From: Haemonchus contortus
Lineage: Eukaryota; Nematoda; Chromadorea; Rhabditida; Trichostrongylidae
Assembly (NCBI GenBank): GCA_000469685.2
Contig: LS997567.1
Coordinates: 36,395,505-36,459,504, forward strand
DNA: 64,000 bases
Reading direction: 5' to 3'
Shown: positions 1 to 12,499 of the stretch, one piece after another
Numbering within the stretch: position 1 is the stretch's first letter
Layout of the letters: each line of letters starts with the position of its first letter
The notes under the pieces: model-generated
Seen by the model: only the letters and a program-made list of their open reading frames with translations
Told to the model about the DNA's origin: nothing
Databases searched by the model: none
Position numbers and translations under genes: made by a program

Positions 1-3000
1 CGCCCAGCATAAGAGGTCTATCGATCACCGCACGCGTTATTCTTGCGTCGCGTCATTTGTCGGCCTGCGACAAAACAATAGCTTGAAATCGATGTAGCGG
101 CGATTGCAATGTATTCATCGTTGGCTACAAGGGCTACCTTCGAAATGAAGTCCATTCAATACGATGTGCGACTAATCTGAAGCGGGGCTGATCAGGACCA
201 GGTCGGAAGGGAGGGAGTATCAACCAAAGTAGGCTAGCAATCTTCCTGTGAAAGCCACGTCAATGTCAAAATCTGAGGTACATCTGACCCTTATAGAACC
301 CTTTCCATTTAGCTTCTACGCTAATATTATCACAGAGGAGGACTGCGATCTGTTTGCTGTCGATCATTATACTTTAGATCCGGAAATGGGGGTGAGGAAT
401 AACCAATTGACGATGCTCTTGGAGTTTTTTTTAGTCCAATGTCGAATTATTGAATATTACGGTAATAGCCTGTAGGTACTGGCATAGTCCATTTTCCCGC
501 GAGTGTGCTACATAGTAACCCGAACGCACACTCAAGCGCCTTCAAGCACCGTCACAGGGAGACGTGCATTACGTGCGTCTGGGGACGCGCGCGGCAACTT
601 GCGCGGCGAAGTTCGTAACGATTTGTACGGCTCTGACGCCAATTTTCGGGGCAGAAACTCGAAGTAGAGTAGTTTAGTAGGGTCAGGTGATCCTTCTCAT
701 ATGCTCTACTTCAAACTTGGGCCCCAATGATAAGCGCTGAAGTCGTTCAAATCGTTACGAACTTCGCCGCGCAATTCACCGCGCGCATCCTCAGACCCAC
801 GTAAGTCCACATACTCCCCGTAACATATACGACGGAACAGTAAGGTACCCCGGGTACCCCGGGTGAAGCCCACCACGTGGGTGGTGGGGTACAAGGGGGT
901 TACTCTAACACATGTTCACGGGAGAGGGATGTCGCAAAGAACTACAAACGTTGAAGTGTTCGGCCTACATGACCCTAATTTCCTCCTGCAGTCGGTTCTG
1001 AAGGAGTGAATATGCCTTTTTAATACTTTCATTATTAATTACGCGATATTAATGCTATAATACCTTGAATACAACCCCCATTTTCGGTTCCTCTGGTATG
1101 AACCACAGCTGATCTGGTGATATTGTTCCATGATAGCGACACCACTTAAGGAATGCTTTACTCTGGAAATCGTTTTATTTCGTCGACGTTGCTGTCTATT
1201 GAGAAACGCCTACTTTTCGGTTATTCAGCTAAGGTTCATACTATATTTCTTGTTCAAGCAATGCATGGTTCAACATTGAACTTGTCAGGTTGCATGATTT
1301 ACTTTTTGTGGTCTCTGCATGTGCACAAGCTTGTCCTATTTATCCTTTACAGCATGTGTTCTGTTTGTGTCAGTTGTCGACCTTTTCTGTTCCGAAATGT
1401 AGATGGTCAATTGTTCGGTTTTACTTTCATATTGTACTTGGTTGGGAGTACACCATATTGTCGGGTAATCAGCCAAAGAAGAGAATTAAGACAAACAGTT
1501 GTAACTGTAGAAGATCGCATTTGAAATTTAGTAGCCGGAAAAAAGTTTTACAAATTTCTCATTTTATTGGGGGCCGATCTTCATTTTTGCTCAAGTTTAG
1601 GTCTGTAGACGTTCGTTAGTGGCATCCGGGAACTGTTGGCAATCTAACACATTTTCGGTTGGGATGTCAGAATACAAACCCCTTTTCACAGCTGCGTAGC
1701 ATCCCAATCGGGGTAGTCATTCCTTCGTGTTATTGTTAGATTTCTCTGTAGCGCCCTTACCGTCACCGTTTCCGACATTCGCTGAACGTTCTTCTATTGG
1801 CGAATACAAAGGGGCCCATTGTTAGAGTGTTTTAACCAATGATTTATGCTGTATTGTGATTCTTCGGTTGTTTCCACGACGTTAGTCTGACAAACTTGTA
1901 AACGATTTCTGATTTCCTATATCGAGAGTAAGGGTTAGTTCGGCCTTGTAACGTCGCCTTCAATACCGTTTCGGTTGGTTGTGAAAAATGGGCAGTGTCG
2001 GTTTCTCTTTTTCGTTGTCGACATTGATTACTCGCGTCGTGCCGCTCAGTGTATCTATTTGTGTTGTTAGATCAGCTCTCAGATAACCTCTGTTAATGTG
2101 GAATGCTCGTCTTGCGAGTCGAATAGGTTGTGTGCCCATTTTGACCGCATTTTTTCAAGTTGCGTTGTATTTTGTAAATGCCTTTTTATAATGGATACGT
2201 GTAAAGCTTCAGTGTCTGAGTCGCGACGTCGCGTCGAGTCATGCTCTCGTTTTTAAACCTCGCTTCGTCGTTCGTGAGTTTTTTTGCGGACAGTTATTCT
2301 GTAGATTATGGCATATATATACTTACGGAAGCTGCGAGTTGGCTCTATAGTAATAGCAAGCAATAATTATAATAATAATAAGGTAGTCGCACATTTCCCA
2401 TTCTGTCTCCTGAATCGACATTGTATTGGCTGCAGAGTTTCCCCTCAGGGAACTGAATGATACAGGCTTGAGATGTCGGGCGTTGAGCTAAATTTGAACC
2501 CCATACCCGTTTTAGAGGGGTTAGAGCAAACATAGAGAGTAAAGAAACCGTTTCCTAGAAAGTTGTAAAAGACTGCTAGCTTGACGTGATCGATATGATC
2601 GATAGTTCACACTCACAGATAGATCCCACATAGGTCGATCAAAGTTGAAGCCACAAACAACCGAAAAGGCTCAAGCACAGCAAGCATCTGCGGTATCGAT
2701 CGCCTCACGCCTGGTTTCTGCGTCGCTGAAGCGCTGATCGCCCATCGCCCACTGCATATCGCGAACTATGAGCGCCGCCTTACTATCGTGCGGTGTTGAA
2801 TTGAAGCTGTTGGCCTTTGTACAATACGGCTCCGAAAATCACGAACTATTTGATACCCAGTGTTTCTCTTGTTGTGCTTGAGCTTAACAGAGTTTCCTTT
2901 TCATCTGTGTCACCCTTGCACCTTTCACCAATCCTAACCTTACCTTCTGTTCAAGCACGTACTTTTTGCAGAGTGCAGTATTATGCTGATAATTTAGAGT

Positions 3001-3243
3001 TTCAGGGTATGATGTAAGTCAGTAGGGATGATCAGAGTTTTCTACAAAAAGGAAGTGTTAAAACATTTACAACAGTAGCTACTTTACTACTAACTTGCTG
3101 ATTTGCATAGTGCCGTTGTCGCTTGTGTTTCCTGGGTTACTACAAACTTTTCACGTAATTTTTAGGAGCATTAGGGGACATTTAGACAAATTGGATAATA
3201 TCTTTCAGTTTCATTTTCCACAAGTACCATACGTAATGCCAAG
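1..3243. other. Upstream intergenic stretch
   Basis: Apart from the foldback at 571-802 and a small palindromic patch at 844-905, I see no gene here. Reading frames are short and unlike known proteins. It would hold the promoter of the prolyl endopeptidase gene if that gene is transcribed alone. Confidence 0.5.
571..802. mobile_element. Foldback MITE, family D copy 1
   Basis: Long imperfect inverted repeat: the left arm begins ACGTGCGTCT with GCGCGGC and a GAAGTTCGTAACGATT block, and the right arm is its reverse complement ending AGACCCACGT. The same arms and centre recur at 12263-12499. No coding capacity, and the transposase source is unknown. Confidence 0.7.
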
Positions 3244-3250
3244 TTTTTAG
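3244..3250 (+). promoter_or_regulatory. Likely spliced-leader (trans-splice) acceptor of the prolyl endopeptidase gene
   Basis: The sequence TTTTTAG ends at 3250 and is followed by a 30-base leader to the ATG at 3281. In nematodes an acceptor with no upstream donor, close to the start codon, usually receives a spliced leader. A distant 5' untranslated exon would look the same from sequence alone. Confidence 0.5.
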
Positions 3251-3280
3251 ATAGAACATCGCTCATCGGTTCGACATAAA

Positions 3281-6200
3281 ATGAGGTTTTCGTCGTCGAT
3301 TCAAATACCTCCTTCTGTTTATCCAACTGCACGCCGTGACGAGTCGATTGTGGACAACTTCCATGGGACTATGGTGAATTTGGCCTGTTTGGGTGATGAC
3401 TGTTATTAAGATTTGTCTGGCTGTGTCTACCCGGCCCATCTGTTTTCAAGTTTGACTCACCACATTTTGCTTATGTTGGACAACGCACAGTGACGCATGC
3501 ATCATAACAAAGAGCGTTCTGAACACTCTTAAACTTTTGATTCGAGCTGGACCCTTCAAGCGTCTGATATACTGCTTTGATTTAATCGATTAATGACTTT
3601 TTGTAAGAACCACCGCTAACGGTGGAGACCCCATAGCGAAAGTGTCTCTTTGGCTTAATTAGTTTATTCATTCCTTTCTTCTGTTTATTTCTTCCTGAGG
3701 TCTTCCAATCCAACTTTTCTCGGAAGTCCAGAAAGTTTTTGAAGAGACCTTACCTCGGCATACGCCAAAGTATTCGACTTTACCTCGACCTACGCTTCTC
3801 CTACTGCGAAGACTTGATGTTCAGATTCATGATCCTTACCGCTGGATGGAGGATCCTGATTCAGAAGAGACGCGTCACTTTGTCGATCAGCTAAACGCAA
3901 TTTCGGAACCATTTATCGCTCAAGCTCCCAGCCGCGAAAAGATCAGAAAACGGTTGGTGAAATTACGCAACTGGATCAAATCATGGTTAGGCTGGTTCTC
4001 TCTCTCCCTCTATCAAAGATGTCACTGCCAGGTTGACTGAGCTATGGGATTACGAGAAGTACAGCTGTCCTTCAAAGCGTGGCAATTTCTACTATTACAG
4101 CTACAACTCTGGACTTCAGAACCAATAGTAGAGTTTTTCATGAAGAAGCTTTAGTATTGATGCGTCTTTTTTAATTAATCGTCTTTCAGTGTAATTTACC
4201 AACAGAAGAACGTGCATGAAAAGGGTGAAGTCTTTTTGGACCCGAACACGCTTTCAGCTGATGGGACTACATTTCTCAGGTAAGGTTACTTGTGAATTGC
4301 AATTTTTATGTACTTTGAATGCAAAATCTGGGAGAGTCGCATGAGTAGATCGTTGGCTGCTTTCGTAGTCCACGATTTGGCTCGCGAGCGAGCGACCGAC
4401 CGACCGAGCGAGCGAGCGATTGGGGCGGCGCTTGCCCGCGGTATCGACCATTCAGTTGTCAACAAAGGACAAGGCGCCCCAATCGTTCGCTCGCTCGGTT
4501 GGTCGGTCGGTCGGTCGGTCGGTCGGTTGGTCGGTCGGTCGGTCGGTCGGTCGGTCGGTCGGTCGCTCGCTCGCGGGCCAAATTGCGGACTATGAAAGCA
4601 GCCATTAAACACTGTTATTGAGGACTTTTTTTGTTTTGAAAATTAGACCAAGGCGTGGAGTGCTTCCATGTCCTAGCAGAATAGCGCTGGGTGTTGTAGA
4701 TGTTCATGAAACTTTTACAAAGTTTGCGTAAGGGATCAACGACTGTGTTACGTATTCTTTAAACGATGATTTAGAATCTCAGCCTGGACAAAAGATGGTT
4801 CGATTCTCGCATACGGTCTGAGCGAAAAAGGCAGCGACTGGGTGACAGTTAAGGTGAGCGGATTTCTGTTCTATACCTAGATAACTAGGGTGTGGGAATG
4901 ATTGTGCGGTCGCACTCGATTAACCCTTTGACGACCATGGCACCCGCCGGCGGGTGCCACTATGACTGGCGCGTGGGACCATGGCACCCAATGTTGGGTG
5001 CCACCATGTTTTTTTCTTTATTTGCATATTTAAAGCTTATGTAATATTTTCATTATTAATAACAAACTTTATGGTATTTATATTCAACATGGTCCACATT
5101 ATTGTTTTATTAAAGCTTATTTATTACAAGCATATATATATACAACGGGGTATCACTGAAGAAAAAACCTAGGTACTTCCGCAAGATTTGTGTTCACCCT
5201 GGAAACATTGCAGACAGTAGAAGCCGTAACAAATGTTGCACTGTGTTTTCACTTTCTCAGCATGCGCTAGCAAAGCATGATTTGATATTAAACAGTCTTA
5301 ATGCAATACGCATTTCTACTGAAAATATTATTTTCAGAATTTGTCCCATATTGCTTCCAAACTCCATTTTCAACCCTCACTTAGTTATAATGGATAAAAT
5401 AATATTTTGGTACTTCCCTTTCGAGCGAAATATTGCTAAACCTATTGAGCCAGAGAAGGGAGTTCCTCCTGGGACCATGGCACCCACCGGTGGGTGCCAA
5501 TCGCGCACGAAACGAAAGGGGCGTGGTCCCATGGGCGCGTCATGTCGAAATCGGCATTGTCGTCAAAGGGTTAAGCTTTCTTCGCACCTAGACGCGAAGC
5601 GACCTCAACCAAGTGCGAAGACTCCGTGGTAATTATGCTGCCTACACATTGTTACAAACTGAGTCAAAACTTATCAACTAATGAGAATAATGTCAGTGAA
5701 AAAGTGAGGTTTCTATAGAAAGTAAGGTTTTTTAATAGGAAAAGTTCCTACATCACTGGTTTCTAGAGTTTTATTTCCGTGCATAATAGGTAAGTTCAAT
5801 ACGTTTGTGGCAGTTTTCGTAAGATGGGTAAAATTAGGTTCGATTTATAGAGTAATAAGAAACCAAAATAGAACCTCAAATTTATAAGTATAAAATTCAG
5901 ACAGTTCTGTTCGTTGCTAATCTGGACATCTTTATGCAAAACTCCGAAAAAACCAGAGTCACTCTTGTTCCTCTTGTTACTAGTATTAATGACTAACAAT
6001 GAACTTTATTGGGACACTGCTTCGAAACTCCTCTTTTCATCTCAAATCATTCAAATTCCTCCACCAAACTTCAGTTTCGTGGTGCGGATAAGAAAGATCT
6101 GAAGGACACTATCACAGGAGTGAAACACTCTTCTCTTTCATGGATGAACGACAAGTCAGGATTATTCTACTGCAAATACCCTGATCATAAGGTGCACTTT

Positions 6201-9200
6201 TTCACTCAGGAAGTATTTATAATTTGTCAAACACCATCCCTTTACAGAGCGCTATCGATGGCACATCAGTGGAGAAGCACGAAAATCACTCTCTCTTCTT
6301 CCACCGTATGGGCACTGATTGCAAGGATGACGTTCTTGTGTATGATCGCAGAGAGTGTGGAAGCTTCATGATGTAGGTTTCCTCTGTTCTCATCCCAAGA
6401 GATTTGTACTGTTTTGAAACTTGATTACAGTGGAGGTACGGTAACAGAAGATGGCCGCTACTTAATTGTCGATGTTTCTCGTGGATGTGATCCATTTAAT
6501 ATGCTTTACTACTACGATCTCTCCACTATGAAAGGCCCGATTGGGAAAATCAATCCTACACCTCTGTTCGATAAACTGGATGCTAAATATGAGGTTTGTA
6601 GTTTGAACAGGAGATGGACTAGGAGATTAGCTTACGTGATGGCATAATAGTGGGTCCAGCTGCACCACGACTGCACGTTAGCTGTCGTGCCTGCAGTGAT
6701 CGTGACAACATTTACCCATCTCCTGAACTTTATCCCTAAATTGTGTACTGAAGCTATATTCTACCAGTATATGTTGTTCGAATAACTTAAGTGTCAATTA
6801 AAGTCATTTCATGGGCAGTAGTCCAATTTGGACCCACCTTTAGTCATTCGGGTAGTTGTACTCTAGGCTAGATTCGAAAAAAATCCTTTCAGTATGTGGA
6901 TCATGACGACGATTCCATGCTGATCCACACGAATCACAATGCTCCAATGTTCAAGTTGATCAGAGTGTCTTTAAAAGACAGATCGGTCAAGGAAGTTGTA
7001 CCTGAAAACCCTCGGCATAAGCTCGATTGGGCTACACCAGTTGCCGGTGATCGCCTTGTTCTTTCTTACATTGAAGATGTTAAGGTAATTACTTAGTGTG
7101 ACAATTGTTTCCTCTTTATGTGTTGAAATTGTTATCGTTTGAGGATGCCTTGTATGTTCACGATCTCAGTACAGGTTCACGATTATACTCTATACCATTG
7201 AAAGTCGGGTAAGTAAAGACAATCGCATCTTCCATTCTGTGATTTCAGCGCGTTTTCGGTACACTGGCTTAATATTCCTGTGTTTAGGTCAATTTCCGGG
7301 TTTTTCGGTAAGAAAATACTCAGTGAAATGTTCTTCTCCTTTGAGTCTTTCACAGTCCCCACCATTATCTACAGGATTGATTTTGCATCCGTCAAAAAAG
7401 AGACAGCGCCACAAGTGCAAGTTCGTTTTTCACTTTATTTACGACGATTTCTTGAAAATGTAACAATAATACTATGTCCATGATCCGCTTGCTTCATCTG
7501 GGTAAAGCGGGCCGCTGTAAATCTTTTTTTCATCGCCCAACTGAACCTGTGGGAGACGGGCAGTAGGAACGGTTTTCCGCAATCGATCCGCCGCACGCGG
7601 CTGTCCTGGACCATTTGCTTCGTTATAACAGTTCTAGCTTTCTTCATACAGCTCAATCTATGCGATTATTACTCATGGCATGATTCTACTGTTAGTTCAT
7701 TTGTTCCTAAATTTCTTACTTGCTGCTACATTCTGCTAAGTTCTCTCGCACGCGGCGTCTCTCTCGCCGCGACGCGACAATTTCGTTCCTACTGCTCCAC
7801 ACCCCAAACCTGTCTCTCAGAACAATTAAAGATCCCTTTCGTGCAGTCAGAACCTAAATGCATCTTATAAGAGGAATCGATGCTTCCACCCCATAACCTG
7901 AATCTATGGCTTTCTTATTGCCTTTAAAGCCAGGCTGTAAAATGAACGCAAATTTATTAACATTCTTCGTGTAACAAGTTGGCTACTAGGTTTGTATTCT
8001 GCAAGCCATTTAGTGTTTTTACAGGAATTGCGGCGAGTTCGTGTGCCTGGAATGGATGAGAACGACTTTAGTGTGCAGCAAGTATTTTACGAAAGCAAGG
8101 ACAAGACCAAAGTTCGTCAGTTGCAGACACGTACATAAACTCGAACTACATTAGCCTTTTAGGTTCCCATGTACATTATTTCCTTGAAAGGAGCGCAAAA
8201 GACTGGTAATACCCCCACAATTCTCAATGGCTATGGAGGTCTGCTATTCCTCATCTTTCAACTATCATTTGATTTTATCTGAATAATGGCTGTCTTATTC
8301 AGGTTTCAACGTTTCTGACATGCCCTACTTTTCTGTTAGTCGTCTTTTGGTAGTGAAACATTTCAGAGGTATTATTGCTTGCGCAAATCTTCGTGGTGGG
8401 AGGTTAGTAGCTATTTTTATCGTGATCAAGTAAAGCTTCGACATATTTATCTATGTGCGATTACTAGTAATTCTTATTCGCACCGAAAGGTTATGGTGTC
8501 TTTTTCAAAAAATTGTGAAAACGTTGGAGCCTCTCCATCTGTTCCTGGCGAAGGACCGATTTCACAACGCAGAAAAGCAACTTTATGGTTGACCTGAAGG
8601 ATGGGTTTTTAGAAGAGCTGCTTTCATAGTCCACGCTTTTGGTGAGCGGCCGGTCGCGCGACCGATTGCGTGACCAGTCGCGTGGCCGGTCACGGACCTA
8701 TCGAGCGAACGACCGAGCGATCAGTCGCGCGATCGGTCGAGGAAGCGGCGCTAGCCATGGGCGTCGCCGAGCGATCGGTTGCTCGCCAAATCGTGGACTA
8801 TGAAAGCAGCCAAGGGGAAGCTCCTTCAGAAAGACAAACAATCTTTGGGTTGAAGCGGGCACCATCTGTAATTTTTCTTGCTGAAGATCTCGCTGAAGTA
8901 GATTTTGAAAGCTTTTGTATTGGTTCCGGTTTTCCGAGCCATATTGTCAACTTTGTTTCTAGCGAATATGGCGAGGCTTGGCACATGGGTGGCATGAGGG
9001 AAAAGAAGCAGAACGTCTTTGATGATTTCATTGCCGCAGCCGAGTATCTTATCAAAAACAAATACACGAACTGTAAAAGGTAAAACATATGAATTTAGTT
9101 GTTAGTGGTTTTGATAATTTTTATTGAAGAGCTAGACATGAGGGTATTCCCATCATTGAACATTAATACTTCACAGGCTGGCTATACATGGAGGTTCCAA

Positions 9201-11144
9201 TGGTGGATTACTTGTTGCAGCATGTTCTCAGCAACGTCCCGAGCTCTATGGAGCAGTGCTAAATCGTGTGGGGTGAGTATCATAGTTCATGCTCCTGAAG
9301 GCTCGAACGACATCGCTCGTTGTCATGCAACGCGACTTGAATTTCGCCTTTCATCCATCACTGTGATTTCCCAGAGCTGATTTATTTTCGATTGTTATGC
9401 ACTCTACAGCTTTCACTACTCTTATCAAAGATCGTTTTCCAGTGTTATGGACATGCTTCGCTTTCACAAATTCACAGTCGGTGGAGCATGGGTTCCAGAA
9501 TTCGGTAACCCTGATGTGGAGAAGGACTTCCACTTCATCTCCAAGTAGGTTTATTGATTGCATGTATGCTTTGTCGCCCCAAATTTATGGGAAATGCATT
9601 GATCCATTAAAATTTGGCCAACTCGTTTGCTTTTAAGGCAAGCAATAGTTTACGAACGAAATATCAACCTTACCTATGTTGGGATTGTATAAACATCCGC
9701 GCAGTATTCCTATAAGCTATTTCTTTTGGAGTCCGGCAGCTTTCAAACTCTCGGAGTAGATCTCTTGTGTGCTGTTTTGGAAACAGATTTAACTTGACGA
9801 TTGTGTCAGACCAGTACCTGGCCGAAAGTTAATGACATTACCAAATACTAGATTTCCCTTCATTTCTTTTTGTGGATTTATTTCGAGCCCTAGAAAACTT
9901 CGTTGGTTCTCCACTGTTAGTAGTTATATCGAAAGTGAACGGGTCACTCATTTACTGCCTGGTAACGAGAAATTACGTCTCTAACCACTACTGAAACCAA
10001 ATGGCCAGCCTCATGGTGAACTGAGTTTTGAGCTTACCTTCCGGAGGCCTTCATAGAGCGATTTGGCTAAAAACATTATAATAATTTGATATTGTCATGT
10101 ATCCTTCGATACTTCTTTGCAAATTGAATAATGCTTCAGCAATACTGTGTTTTCTAAGGTATTCGCCTCTTCATAATATCAAGTTTCCCGAAGGAAGACA
10201 ATGGCCATCAACTTTGTTGATGACTGCCGACCATGACGATCGTGTTGTACCAAGTCATACGTTGAAATATGCGGCTACTTTGTACGAGAAGGTTGGCCAT
10301 TATTTCTATCCACTCACTGGTTGTTGATGATGCTGTAGGTTGGGCTAAGAAAGTGGGCTCCGATGGTTGCAATTGTATGATGTCGTGTCATTGAGCAAAG
10401 GGGGAGGGGCAGTTCACTAAAGTCCGACGTTCCACGAAAGAAAATCTGTCGACTTTCATGAGTAACAGTAAGGAAGTAGTAACAGTAGGGGTTGAAAGAA
10501 ATTACCATGACGGAAATGGCGTAGAAGGGGTATTAGGACGAGATTCAGTTGCTGCAATTGCGCAAAGAGGTGGCTACATGAAGCCGAAAACTGTCCAAAA
10601 CTGCCTTCCACTGTCGCCAAGATTCATGACAAGTTGTTTGAACTCCTAATACACTTTTGGGTTCCCTTTTGCGGGCGATGCAATCTTTTAGCCCCTAAAA
10701 CGTCCTATCTAGGCCGTTTATCGATCCGAAAGCGCCACGTATGGGATACGAGTTGGCCACAGATTTATCCCAGAAGGATATTTCAGAAGACAATTATCGT
10801 CAGCTGTGCCTTCAATTAGCGATGTACCTCTTATGTGCGTTGAATCAGATTGAGGGACTCAAAAACCTGAATAGTTTTCGAATGCTGTTAGTGACATTCA
10901 TAAGGTAGTATTTTAGGCCAAACTTCACGAGCCCCAGACAAACCCCCTTCTAGTTCGTGTCGAGGTGAAAGCAGGCCACGGAGCTGGAAAGCCTACTGCG
11001 AAAGTGGTGAGTTGGATCTCGGAAGGATTATTTTCGGAATAACCCATCACCATGGAAATATCAAAAATATTTTTTTAGATTGCTGAAATTGTCGACATGT
11101 ACAGCTTTCTGCAGAGGGTTTTGGACATAGAATGGAAGGATTAA
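3281..11144 (+). CDS. PREP: Prolyl endopeptidase (prolyl oligopeptidase, S9A), complete, 20 exons
   Basis: Cytosolic serine peptidase that cuts short peptides after proline. Exons join in phase: 3281-3373, 3825-3952, 4032-4127, 4190-4279, 4775-4853, 6075-6191, 6248-6372, 6431-6593, 6893-7084, 7144-7208, 7288-7420, 8025-8111, 8163-8238, 8303-8402, 8963-9079, 9177-9272, 9443-9544, 10159-10291, 10917-11006, 11079-11144. The product is 715 residues, against about 710 for the family. Family landmarks are [14 protein letters not shown] near the N-terminus, a beta-propeller region, then the alpha/beta hydrolase domain with GGSNGG (Ser561), [10 protein letters not shown] (Asp646) and KAGHGAGKP (His685). 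The start was chosen because a TTTTTAG acceptor lies 30 bases upstream and the next residues align with the family N-terminus. Exon 11 could instead end at 7414. Residue 515, at the exon 14/15 join, reads Ser where the family usually has Gly (GGGEYG). The introns carry several small transposons. Confidence 0.96.
4355..4603. mobile_element. Foldback element, family C copy 1, with expanded GGTC tract
   Basis: Ends are inverted: GGCTGCTTTCGTAGTCCACG on the left and its complement ending GAAAGCAGCC on the right. The inner arms are GCGA/CGAC-rich. The right arm contains about 16 tandem GGTC units (4497-4564), far more than the left arm. It lies in intron 4 of the prolyl endopeptidase gene. Related copies are at 8617-8811 and 30491-30651. 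Confidence 0.75.
4497..4564 (+). repeat. (GGTC)n tetranucleotide repeat
   Basis: About 16 consecutive GGTC units with one GGTT interruption, inside the family C foldback. Confidence 0.9.
4920..5574. mobile_element. piggyBac-type MITE flanked by TTAA, family E copy 1
   Basis: Begins TTAACCCTTTGACGAC and ends with the exact reverse complement GTCGTCAAAGGGTTAA. TTAA target duplication and CCC(T/A)-type ends are the hallmark of piggyBac superfamily elements. Near each end lie perfect palindromes of the form GGCACCC...GGGTGCC. There is no transposase inside its 655 bp, so it is non-autonomous. It lies in intron 5 of the prolyl endopeptidase gene. Confidence 0.85.
7551..7805 (+). mobile_element. 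MITE family A, copy 1
   Basis: About 255 bp with inverted ends, GGGCAGTAGGAACGG on the left and CGTTCCTACTGC on the right, and a conserved inner block CCGCCGCACGCGGCTGTC. It lies in intron 11 of the prolyl endopeptidase gene. Five other copies are in the window. Confidence 0.85.
8617..8811. mobile_element. Foldback element, family C copy 2
   Basis: Inverted ends GCTGCTTTCATAGTCCACG and CGTGGACTATGAAAGCAGC enclose CGACCG/GCGACC-rich arms. Located in intron 14 of the prolyl endopeptidase gene, just upstream of exon 15. Confidence 0.75.
10498..10690 (-). mobile_element. MITE family B, fragment in reverse orientation
   Basis: The reverse complement resembles the central part of the family B elements (ACTTGTCATGA and TTTCCGTCATGG blocks), without either inverted terminus. 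Located in intron 18 of the prolyl endopeptidase gene. Confidence 0.65.
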
Positions 11145-11355
11145 TAAGTTTACTGGTAATTCATAATACTGTTGTTGTTGTTGTTCTAGGTATTTAAGTA
11201 TGACACTTAAATTATTTGCCAGGTTTTTGTTGACTTCTATATGTGGTTTTGAGTTGAGCTATGGAATGAGTTGGGTAATTTTCAACATGGCATTGTCAAA
11301 AGTTTTTTTTGCTTTCTACTTACTTTACTTTCAAGTCTTTTGCCGTAAACACCTG

Positions 11356-11361
11356 AATAAA
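11356..11361 (+). promoter_or_regulatory. Polyadenylation signal AATAAA of the prolyl endopeptidase gene
   Basis: A canonical AATAAA lies about 210 bases after the TAA stop at 11142-11144 in a T-rich stretch, which fits a short nematode 3' UTR. Confidence 0.5.
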
Positions 11362-11399
11362 TTAGGTCAGAATATTTGAATGTGGCGTTTTTGAGACCA

Positions 11400-12262
11400 A
11401 CAGTAAGGTGTAAGACATGTACAGGAAAGTAAAGTTATCGATTGACTCACATAGGAAGGGGGACCATTCGACTTCCCGGTGCCATCTGAGAGACCCAAAA
11501 GGATAGATCAGCGTAGTTGATGTTTTGTTAGGTTGAAACGGTAACAGAAGGGAATGTGCTGCCACTTTGTTTGGCCTGCCGACATCTAAAACAGAAAAGT
11601 AGAAATAAAAAGTTTTGCTACTAAATGTCAGATTCTTCTATAAAGGATGTAAGTGATGGATTATGGTATGGTATTCACGGTGAAGCTGAGAAAACAGTAA
11701 TGACATGAGTAGGACTTTTGAAGTAGTAACAGAACTCAAGTGGGGTTGATAACCGAAATTCGAGGGCTAGTTTTCCGCTACCATATGAGGATATCATATC
11801 TGAAAAGCCCATCACACATCCAGCTTCCAGTTTAAGGCATAGATTATTGGTATATGCATGTAGTCTATACAAAAACTATTTGCACGGTTACCGTAGTCAA
11901 GTGATTGAACGTTGAGAATAGATTCATGTTTCCTTCCCTTCTAGGTAAATCTCCTGTTAAGCAGAGATTATGGGAGATAGCTGTTTGGTAGGGGAGCATG
12001 GGTAGCGTAGGAGGAAGTTGAACTTGCTGAAAGAATGAGGGATGGCTGGCCCTCATCCCACCAGATCCGTTTCCATGCTTACCTCTGGGACTGGCAGTTG
12101 TATTCGCCAAGGTCAGTGTATTTCACTGTAACTGAGTAGCCTAATCCACTTGCTCACTACGGCTATTTCCAATAAGGTGTCGATTTATCACTTTTTCTCG
12201 GTTCTACCACCCACACATGTTGAATAAAGAATAGGAGCATCTCTCCGAGCAGGGTGTGGATA
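11400..12262. other. Intergenic stretch, nothing recognised
   Basis: No open frame here resembles a known protein, and no element from the families found elsewhere is present. Confidence 0.5.
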
Positions 12263-12499
12263 CATTCATGCGATTCGAGCTGCGCGCGGCAAATCGCGCC
12301 GCGAAATTCATAACGATTCGAACGACTCTGGCTCTTATTATTGGAGTACAAATTCGGAGTAAAACGGGTTAGTAGGTCAGCTGATACTACTAATCTATTC
12401 TACTTCAAATTTGGGCCCTAATAATGAGCGCTGGAGTCGCCAAAACGGCTATGAGTCTCGCCGCGCAATTAGCCGCGCGCAGCTCGAATCGCACGAATG
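12263..12499. mobile_element. Foldback MITE, family D copy 2
   Basis: Inverted arms CATTCATGCGATTCGAGCTG and its near-complement ending CGCACGAATG, with inner GCGCGGC and AACGATT blocks matching copy 1. The centre (TACTTCAAATTTGGGCCC) is also shared. Confidence 0.75.

Noticed and set aside
4286..4612. Several overlapping frames on both strands with GRSVGRSV or RPTDRPTD repeats
   Set aside because: They are translations of the GGTC tetranucleotide tract in the family C foldback, open in several frames because the repeat has no stops.
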